A stretch of 64,000 bases of DNA from CAYUQT01 sp964446835 (GTDB lineage Bacteria; Planctomycetota; Phycisphaerae; UBA1845; JAFGLZ01): assembly GCA_964446835.1 (NCBI GenBank), contig CAYUQT010000039.1:26402-90401 (forward strand), in the 5' to 3' direction. Each line of letters opens with the position of its first letter. The stretch's first letter is position 1. The notes under the pieces are model-generated. The model ran no database searches. It was not told the origin of the DNA and saw only the letters and a list, made by a program, of their open reading frames with translations. This document shows, in pieces, positions 58,228-64,000 of this stretch. Position numbers and translations under genes: made by a program.

Positions 58228-59955
58228 ATGCCTGTCATGGTTCCAACCCGACGCATGCCGCCTGCAAAGCCACTGCGCCCCGAAGGCGTCGAGCACTCCG
58301 CGCCCGCAGCCCTCGCCCTTCAGGTTGCGGCGCCCCTGATCGTCGCCCTGCTGACCCTCCTGACCTTCCTGCCGATTCTGAAGAATGAATTCGTCTGGGA
58401 TGACTACCCCCTCATTATCGACAACGCCTTCGTCCAGCGTCTCGACGCCAAGAGCCTCCACTGGATGTGGACCCGCGCCGATACCGGACACTATCACCCC
58501 CTCAGCTACATGCTTCTGGCCGGAATACGCCAGGCCGCAGGCCCCAACCCCCAGGTCTTTCACGCCGTCAGCCTCATCCTGCACACACTCAATGCCCTGC
58601 TCGTCTACATGATCTCGCTCTCACTGATCGGCACGGCCTGGGGCACCCGTTCCAACAAGCCCACAGCCACCCTGCTGACGGCCGCGAGCATCTCCGCCCT
58701 CATCTTCGCCGTTCACCCCCAAAGAGCCGAGACGGTGGCCTGGGTCATCGCGATTCGTGACCTCCTCTGTGCCCACTTCTACCTCCTGACCATCATGTTC
58801 TACCTCAAGGCCTGCCAATCCCCCCGGCGACGAAGCATGTGGTTCGCCGCAATCATCTCACACGCCATCGCCCTGCTCTGCAAACCCATGGCGGTGAGCC
58901 TCCCGATCGTCCTGCTCATCCTCGATGTCTATCCCCTGCAGCGGCTGACGGGCCGGCCGAAGACGTGGCTCCGCCCCCCACAGCGCACCATTCTCTGGGA
59001 GAAGGCCGCGTTCGTCCTGCTATCCATAGCCGCCGCGGCCATCGCCCCCCTCGCCGAAATACGAGCCGGGGCCCTGTCCTCGCTCGAAGGATTCGGTATC
59101 ACCGAACGGATCACCCAGATGATGTACGGCCTGGCCTTCTACCTGTTCAAGATGGTGGTGCCGGTGGGACTCTCGCCGCTTTACGAGTTGCCCAATCCCT
59201 TCAACCCGGCGGCGGGGCAATTCCTCCTGTGCGACGTGGCCGTCATCGTGCTGACGGTCCTGTTCCTGGGATTGCGTCGTCGCCTGCCGGCCGGCACCGC
59301 CGCATGGGCCTGTTACGTCATCATCCTGCTGCCTGTTCTGGGCCTAGTCCACATCGGCCCGTTCATCGCGGCGGATCGATACACCTACTTCTCGGCGATC
59401 CCATGGGCAGTGCTGATCGCCGGCACCGTCGTCCGACTCGCCCGACGTCGATGGGAGCAAGACGGACGCCCTCATGAGGTGGGCGCGGCGGCCTCGATGG
59501 GCGTGATGTTGCTCGCCGTATTGTCGATCCTCTCATGGAATCAGTGCCGAGTCTGGCACAATGCCGAGTCTCTCTGGATGCACGCTCGCAACGTCGATCC
59601 ATCGTCGCGAAGCGCCCAGGGCAATCTCGCCTCAGCATTGGCCGACGCAAACCAGCCCGATCGAGCCTGGTGGCTCTTCCAGCAGATGCTGAACAAGGTC
59701 CCCGGCTACCCCCCCGCCGTTCACGGTCTGGCCTATGTTCAAGCCAAGCGCGGACGACATCGCGAAGCCGTCGCGCTCTACGAGATGGCCCTGACGGCGA
59801 TGCCCACCTCCGCAGAGCTCCACGCCGACCTGGCCCAGAGCCTTGCCGCCCTGGGTCGCCATCCTGAAGCGGCCGAGCACTATCGACAGGCCCTGAAGAT
59901 CTGGCCCGCCCACCTGCGGGCTCAACAGGCATTGGAGACCCTGGAGACTCGGTAG
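58228..59955 (+). CDS. Polytopic membrane protein with C-terminal TPR repeats (TMTC-like GT-C type)
   Basis: A 575-residue protein. The N-terminal ~420 residues carry about ten membrane segments (LIVALLTLLTFLPILKNEFV, VLIAGTVVRL, MLLAVLSILSW) with the extracytoplasmic WDDYPLI loop and a His-rich HYHPLSYMLL, the pattern of TMTC-like GT-C mannosyltransferases and related bacterial proteins. The C-terminal ~130 residues are three to four tetratricopeptide repeats (ARNVDPSSRSAQGNLASALA, EMALTAMPTSAELHADLAQS, YRQALKIWPAHLRAQQ). Bacterial members are mostly unstudied; protein or lipid glycosylation at the outer face is a family-level guess. It is followed 76 bases later by the phospholipid genes. 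Confidence 0.82.
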   Translation: MPVMVPTRRMPPAKPLRPEGVEHSAPAALALQVAAPLIVALLTLLTFLPILKNEFVWDDYPLIIDNAFVQRLDAKSLHWMWTRADTGHYHPLSYMLLAGIRQAAGPNPQVFHAVSLILHTLNALLVYMISLSLIGTAWGTRSNKPTATLLTAASISALIFAVHPQRAETVAWVIAIRDLLCAHFYLLTIMFYLKACQSPRRRSMWFAAIISHAIALLCKPMAVSLPIVLLILDVYPLQRLTGRPKTWLRPPQRTILWEKAAFVLLSIAAAAIAPLAEIRAGALSSLEGFGITERITQMMYGLAFYLFKMVVPVGLSPLYELPNPFNPAAGQFLLCDVAVIVLTVLFLGLRRRLPAGTAAWACYVIILLPVLGLVHIGPFIAADRYTYFSAIPWAVLIAGTVVRLARRRWEQDGRPHEVGAAASMGVMLLAVLSILSWNQCRVWHNAESLWMHARNVDPSSRSAQGNLASALADANQPDRAWWLFQQMLNKVPGYPPAVHGLAYVQAKRGRHREAVALYEMALTAMPTSAELHADLAQSLAALGRHPEAAEHYRQALKIWPAHLRAQQALETLETR

Positions 59956-60031
59956 CGACGACGGGCCGCGGGTTGACCTCGCCTCGATTGTTGACGATAG
60001 TGGTGATAGCAGTGTAATTAGGAGACGCAGT

Positions 60032-60706
60032 GTGCGGATACCTTTGACAGCCCACGGATGGAAGGAGATGTCGCTCGGCACATTGGTGCTGGGCGTGCTG
60101 ATGGCATTGTGCGCCTGGCTGTTCTGGCCCCTGGCCGTGGTCCCCCTGATCATCTGGGTGTGGCTGATCAGCTTCTTCCGCGACCCCACGCGCCACGTGC
60201 CGTCCGAGCCGAACATCCTGGTCGCACCGGCCGACGGGAAGATCACGCACGTTACCGAACTGGCCAACGACGAGGCGATCGGCGGACCCGCCCTGCGAAT
60301 CAGCGTCTTCCTCAGCGTCTTCAACGTGCACATCAATCGGAGCCCCTGCAAGGCGCGCATCCGATCGATAACCTATCGCAAGGGCGAGTTCATCAACGCC
60401 ATGAGCCCCGATAGCCAGCATCGCAATGAGGCCAACACGCTGGTACTGGACGGTCAGGATGGGGCACCGCGTACGCTCGTGCTTTCCCAGATTGCCGGCC
60501 TGATCGCCCGTCGGATCGTCTGTCCCGTCAAGCCGGGTGACGCCCTCGAGAAAGGACAGCGGTTCGGTATGATCAAATTCGGTTCACGAACGGACCTGAC
60601 GATCCCCCGCGAATGTGTGGATCAAGTCGCCGTTCAGGTCGGTCAGACGGTCCATGCGGGCGAGACGATCATGGTTCGCCTCCGCCCGAGTTCCGGGAAG
60701 GATTGA
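60032..60706 (+). CDS. psd: Phosphatidylserine decarboxylase (short, archaeal-type)
   Basis: A 224-residue enzyme that makes phosphatidylethanolamine from phosphatidylserine. The start is a GTG at 60032 with TAGGAGA upstream. Two N-terminal membrane segments (LVLGVLMALCAWLFWPLAVV) precede the catalytic body: APADGKITHV, ISVFLSVFNVHINRSP, KARIRSITY. The autocatalytic cleavage site GMIKFGSRTDL holds Ser185, which becomes the pyruvoyl group. This short form, without a signal from the longer bacterial type, is common in bacteria and archaea. The next gene (phosphatidylserine synthase) starts two bases after the stop, so the pathway genes are coupled. Confidence 0.95.
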   Translation: MRIPLTAHGWKEMSLGTLVLGVLMALCAWLFWPLAVVPLIIWVWLISFFRDPTRHVPSEPNILVAPADGKITHVTELANDEAIGGPALRISVFLSVFNVHINRSPCKARIRSITYRKGEFINAMSPDSQHRNEANTLVLDGQDGAPRTLVLSQIAGLIARRIVCPVKPGDALEKGQRFGMIKFGSRTDLTIPRECVDQVAVQVGQTVHAGETIMVRLRPSSGKD

Positions 60707-60708
60707 GT

Positions 60709-61671
60709 ATGTCGCTGTTGCACCCCATGTCGGCCGAAGAGAAGCATCGTCGTCGCCACGAACGCCGCCTCAAGAGTATCGCCATGCTGCCCGCGATGTT
60801 CACACTGGGCAACCTCGTGTGTGGCTTCGCGGCCATCTGCTGCTGCCTGCTCAGCGCCAGGGCCGACGGTACCGATCTGGCAAAACTCACGCTCAACAGC
60901 CCTCATCTCGAACGAGCGCTGCCGACCTTCCTCTCCATCGGCGGATTCCTCATCTTCCTCGGAATGGTCTTCGACGCACTCGACGGCCGCGTCGCCCGAC
61001 TCACTCGTCGAACGAGCGATTTCGGCGGTCAGTTGGACTCTCTGGCCGACGTGGTCAGTTTCGGCGCCGCCCCGGCCATGCTCGTGGTGTGCCTCTTCAT
61101 CTCCGAGGCCTCGCCCACCGGCCTTTCCGAAAGCTTCGCACCCCTCGCCCGACGGGCGACGTGGGTAGCCTCCGCCCTCTACGCCTCCTGTGCCGCACTC
61201 CGGCTGGCTCGATTCAACGTCGAAAACGTCCACGACGAGGCCGCCCACTTCTGGTTCAAGGGCCTGCCCTCGCCCGGTGCGGCCGCCGCTATCGCCAGCC
61301 TCGTCATCCTGCACGAGCACATCATGCAGACCCTCCCCAGGGTCACGCAGGGTATCTCGATCCTTCTGCCGCTCATGACGCTCCTGCTCGGCTTCATGAT
61401 GGTCGGCCGGACGCGCTACAGCCACATGGTCAACCACTACTTCGGCCGCAGACGCTCGATGTGGCAGTTGATCTGCATCCTGCTCATCCTGCTGACCATG
61501 ATGCTCAAACCCGAATGGACGATCGCCCTGCTGGCCTGCGGCTATGCCCTGAGCGGCCCCATCGATTACCTCCGCCGCAGAGCACTTGGCCTGCCGCCCG
61601 CCGGCCATGCTCACCCCCTGCCGGTGAGCCCGACACCCCCGACCACCGACCAGAAGAAGGTCTCCGGATGA
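60709..61671 (+). CDS. pssA: CDP-diacylglycerol-serine O-phosphatidyltransferase
   Basis: A 320-residue integral membrane enzyme that joins CDP-diacylglycerol and serine. The CDP-alcohol phosphotransferase motif DG(x)2AR(x)8G(x)3D(x)3D is complete: DGRVARLTRR followed by SDFGGQLDSLAD. About eight membrane helices surround it (for example MLPAMFTLGNLVCGFAAICC). The ATG at 60709 follows GGAAGG and lies two bases after the psd stop; the two genes act in sequence to make phosphatidylethanolamine. A 13-bp hairpin 22 bases downstream closes the operon. Confidence 0.95.
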   Translation: MSLLHPMSAEEKHRRRHERRLKSIAMLPAMFTLGNLVCGFAAICCCLLSARADGTDLAKLTLNSPHLERALPTFLSIGGFLIFLGMVFDALDGRVARLTRRTSDFGGQLDSLADVVSFGAAPAMLVVCLFISEASPTGLSESFAPLARRATWVASALYASCAALRLARFNVENVHDEAAHFWFKGLPSPGAAAAIASLVILHEHIMQTLPRVTQGISILLPLMTLLLGFMMVGRTRYSHMVNHYFGRRRSMWQLICILLILLTMMLKPEWTIALLACGYALSGPIDYLRRRALGLPPAGHAHPLPVSPTPPTTDQKKVSG

Positions 61672-61693
61672 CTTCCCGACGATGATGGACAAA

Positions 61694-61724
61694 CACCCGA
61701 CGTGTGCCTTTCACACGTCGGGTG
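61694..61724 (+). terminator. Strong 13-bp hairpin after pssA
   Basis: CACCCGACGTGTG (61694-61706) and CACACGTCGGGTG (61712-61724) form a perfect 13-bp stem with a 5-base loop. No U-run follows, but the position right after the last plus-strand gene of the pair, facing a convergent gene, supports a terminator, possibly bidirectional. Confidence 0.7.
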
Positions 61725-61907
61725 CATATGTTGCGCCGAATCTGACGTCGTCTCACCCCGCCCGACATCGCCTCTCAGCGGTGGCCCCCCAAACGCGGCT
61801 CAGGCCACCGCCTTCGGCACATCCGGACATCTGACGTGCCGAACAGAATCGGGACGGCCGCTCGATACGGGTATCGTATTCCGCATCCCGCATCGGCTCA
61901 TCACAAC

Positions 61908-63611
61908 TCAGTATCCATCACTCCTGTAGTGATACTCGCCGTCGTCGCCCGTCGGCGGAATTACGTCTTGGTAGTCGATCTGGGCCAGCGGATTCCCGAC
62001 CTTCACGGGTTGCCCGTCTTTGTAGACGATGTTCCCGTCCGAATCGACTTCGTATTGCCAGTACTTCGGCGGGGCCAGCGTGCCGGGTACGTTGTACACG
62101 GGGGACCAGCCCCAGTCATCCGTAACGGCCCTTAGCTGCTGGATGCAGCTTTCCCTTACTCGGATAACCATGCCATCGTAGGACCAGGTGACCTTCTCGC
62201 CGAGTTTTCCAAGGTTCGGTCCTTGGAAGGTGGCATTCTGCTCGACAACGCTCTTGAAGGCGCATTCGACGGTATCGTCCGCCACCGGGAAATGCGTGGC
62301 AACTGCAAGTCGTGGACGAGGAGTGATCTGGCTGAGGAGGTAGCCATAGGCGCCCTGTGGCGTGTGCGAGCTGTTCTGGACCATCTGTGCCTGTTGGGTG
62401 GCGGCAAGGTAGGTTTGATACACGACAGTGTCACCCGTTGACGGGGGAGGTGCGGAAAGGCCCATGTTCTTGAAGGCCCACACGCTCGGCGGAATGACCA
62501 TCTCGTGGATGAACACGTCCACGCCCTTGGCCTCGCCATTCTCATTCTTGTTGATGGCCTGCTGGATGCTGACGTTTTCAGGCCTGGTGTCGCTCGTATA
62601 GATCATCGTGAGAGTGGGGGCACCTGTGACATTGGGGTTCGTCCACTCAAGCTTGTAGCCGATGGAGCCCTTTCGGCAATGGATCACCGGGAAATGGGTG
62701 ATCTTAACGCCCGTCTTCTTGTTCCAGTAGGCGATGTTGTCACCTGTAGGTATCCCGTTTGCATCGAGCCCGGTCTTTGTCCAGTCCAGCTCAACGGGGA
62801 TCATCGTATAGCCGTCTGTCGGAGAATCACCCCCGATGGGGACCGGGGCAACCGGCAGGTTCCAATCACTTTGTGTGGGGGGCGTGTAGCCCGGATAGCC
62901 TGTGTTCAGGAAGCTGAAACTCTCAGAGTGCCACCGCGAGGCTTGCCGCAGGTGGTTACAGTAAACGTTCAGTCCGTCGTCATAGGGACCGTAGGTGTTG
63001 GGGGTCGGAGGAGGAGTCACCGTGATGTCCTCCGGCTCCGTCCATACCAGGTTTGAAGGACCGGGCCCCCACACGTACAGGGGAGTGAAGCGGCCTTGCG
63101 CGGCTCCGAAGCAGTAGATATGGAGCAGATCCGCCATGTGGTCGCCGTGCAGATGGCACAGGAAGACCTTGTCCATCCTGGGATACGCGATACCCATCGC
63201 ACCGTAATTGCCACAGACCCCGCATCCGCAGTCGAAGACGAACTGGTCGAGCGGCTGCTGTGTGCTCTCGTCCCAGCCGACTTCCACGAAAATGCTCATC
63301 TCCAACTGGGCCCGGCGAGCCGGAGGGATCATGGTTCCCAGGAAGGTGATTCGCATTTCATCCGCACAAAGCTTGGTTCCCGTCACCTGTCTCAGGCCGT
63401 TCAGCTTCCAGGGGGTGATGGTCTTAAGGCTCTCGAAGTAGGAATACTGGTCCGTCTTGCGGAGCGTCGGGTAGCAGTCGCCTACCGGAAGCGGAGGGAT
63501 ACACCCTCCCCCACTCATTCCCGCGCCCAGCCCACCCAGGGCCAGCCCCGTAGCCTTCAATGCATCCCGCCTTGTCAACCCGGAAGACTTCGATTTCTCA
63601 TCACGCTTCAC
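61908..63611 (-). CDS. TAT-exported metallo-beta-lactamase-fold hydrolase
   Basis: A 567-residue protein starting at a GTG at 63611 with AAGGAG upstream. The N-terminus is a twin-arginine signal with a lipobox-like end (SGLTRRDALKATGLALGGLG ... GGGC), so it may be a TAT lipoprotein. The MBL zinc site is present as HLHGDHMADL (HxHxDH, ~160), with later candidate ligands in TSDTRPENV and VATHFPV. The shape is that of RNase Z/arylsulfatase-type MBL enzymes, and the protein is much longer than a plain MBL domain (usually ~200-300 residues), with several Tyr/Pro-rich insertions (GYPGYTPPTQSDWN). The substrate is unknown; a sulfate or phosphate ester is one option. Confidence 0.85.
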   Translation of the reverse strand: MKRDEKSKSSGLTRRDALKATGLALGGLGAGMSGGGCIPPLPVGDCYPTLRKTDQYSYFESLKTITPWKLNGLRQVTGTKLCADEMRITFLGTMIPPARRAQLEMSIFVEVGWDESTQQPLDQFVFDCGCGVCGNYGAMGIAYPRMDKVFLCHLHGDHMADLLHIYCFGAAQGRFTPLYVWGPGPSNLVWTEPEDITVTPPPTPNTYGPYDDGLNVYCNHLRQASRWHSESFSFLNTGYPGYTPPTQSDWNLPVAPVPIGGDSPTDGYTMIPVELDWTKTGLDANGIPTGDNIAYWNKKTGVKITHFPVIHCRKGSIGYKLEWTNPNVTGAPTLTMIYTSDTRPENVSIQQAINKNENGEAKGVDVFIHEMVIPPSVWAFKNMGLSAPPPSTGDTVVYQTYLAATQQAQMVQNSSHTPQGAYGYLLSQITPRPRLAVATHFPVADDTVECAFKSVVEQNATFQGPNLGKLGEKVTWSYDGMVIRVRESCIQQLRAVTDDWGWSPVYNVPGTLAPPKYWQYEVDSDGNIVYKDGQPVKVGNPLAQIDYQDVIPPTGDDGEYHYRSDGY

Positions 63612-64000
63612 TGCTGTCTCCTTCCATCATTGCGTCAATCAAGGAATGCGAACCCCCACTCTGTCTTTATCCACCCAGCCCGGCAGCATGTATCGAGTTA
63701 TTGATACCCAACATCTCCGAGCGGGTCTTCCCCGGCGACATCGCCGAGCCCCGTTTGGCCATGCTACAGCGTCCCCGCGTGGCGTCAACTGGCTTTTCAA
63801 GCGAACCGTTATATGAAGACCCGCGCAGTACGATCGACTCAACCCACGCCGCCACCCAAGCCACGCCTTCTCCCAAGGCCCGGCCGGAGCAATTGGCCCA
63901 TCGCGCCGGGGAGCCGCACCCTCGCGCACCGGAGGTTCTCGCCCGCACGCTAGAGCATTTCACGATTGACTGTAGCGATACCCGCAATGTTGAAACCACC
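63612..64000. other. Right-end intergenic sequence
   Basis: About 390 bases upstream of the MBL-fold gene; they must contain its promoter. The open frames here have no ribosome binding site or recognisable domain. No tRNA, hairpin array or mobile-element end was seen. Confidence 0.45.

Noticed and set aside
63639..63999. Two overlapping minus-strand open frames at the right edge
   Set aside because: No ribosome binding site and no domain; they overlap in different frames upstream of the MBL-fold gene.

Overview
The window is 64 kb of GC-rich bacterial chromosome that looks like Planctomycetota, most likely a Phycisphaerae-type lineage. The reasons are TAT-exported Gfo/Idh/MocA oxidoreductases, a DUF1080 protein, a PEP-CTERM protein, HAF-repeat and LamG secreted giants, many exported polysaccharide-active enzymes, and a regulatory PTS without sugar permeases. 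No 16S rRNA or species marker is present, so the placement is an inference from gene content.

Positions 1-29950 are mainly a carbohydrate-processing region. After a truncated DUF4432 gene and an RF-1-domain ribosome-rescue-like protein comes a minus-strand group (8656 to 1173): PEP-CTERM protein, transglutaminase-like protein, Gfo/Idh/MocA dehydrogenase and a LamG/CARDB giant. A plus-strand DUF1080-LamG fusion (8822-12736) and a TAT aldo/keto reductase follow. A probable plus-strand operon (13950-27996) holds two paralogous TAT Gfo/Idh/MocA proteins, a HEAT/discoidin protein, a glycosidase-like/esterase fusion, an alpha-galactosidase-like enzyme and an (alpha/alpha)6 glycosidase-like protein. 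A minus-strand group carries an amidohydrolase, a BNR sialidase-like protein and a small unknown protein. Together these suggest uptake and dismantling of an acylated, branched heteropolysaccharide, with oxidoreductive sugar steps.

Positions 29950-35700 are an accessory stretch with low gene density: two small minus-strand genes (a 54-aa exported peptide and a lipoprotein), a large 12-unit HAF-repeat surface protein, an AT-rich patch, and several degraded duplications, including a decayed copy of the start of the sialidase gene and of the gene before it. It ends at tRNA-Glu(CTC) with strong hairpins.

Positions 36026-49235 hold an OPA-family MFS transporter, a lipoprotein, a glycoside hydrolase family 2 enzyme, an alkaline-phosphatase-superfamily protein, a 2.2-kb non-coding repeat mosaic (43363-45575) and a PcRGLX/YetA-like rhamnogalacturonan lyase-like protein. 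The mosaic contains arrays of TGTC spaced exactly 10 bp apart inside a 249-bp tandem repeat, enclosed by an inverted pair of ~90-bp REP-like sequences, then a 230-bp-period duplication. A decayed parallel-beta-helix gene abuts tRNA-Pro(TGG).

Positions 49924-63611 are mostly housekeeping. On the minus strand are a coiled-coil lipoprotein, RNase E/G, a radical-SAM-associated DUF2344 protein, PTS enzyme I, HPr, a PtsN-like IIA protein, a ribosome hibernation factor and a DUF502 membrane protein. On the plus strand are a TPR membrane protein and the phosphatidylserine decarboxylase/phosphatidylserine synthase pair, closed by a strong hairpin. Last is a minus-strand TAT-exported metallo-beta-lactamase-fold protein. 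The final ~390 bases hold no gene I can support.
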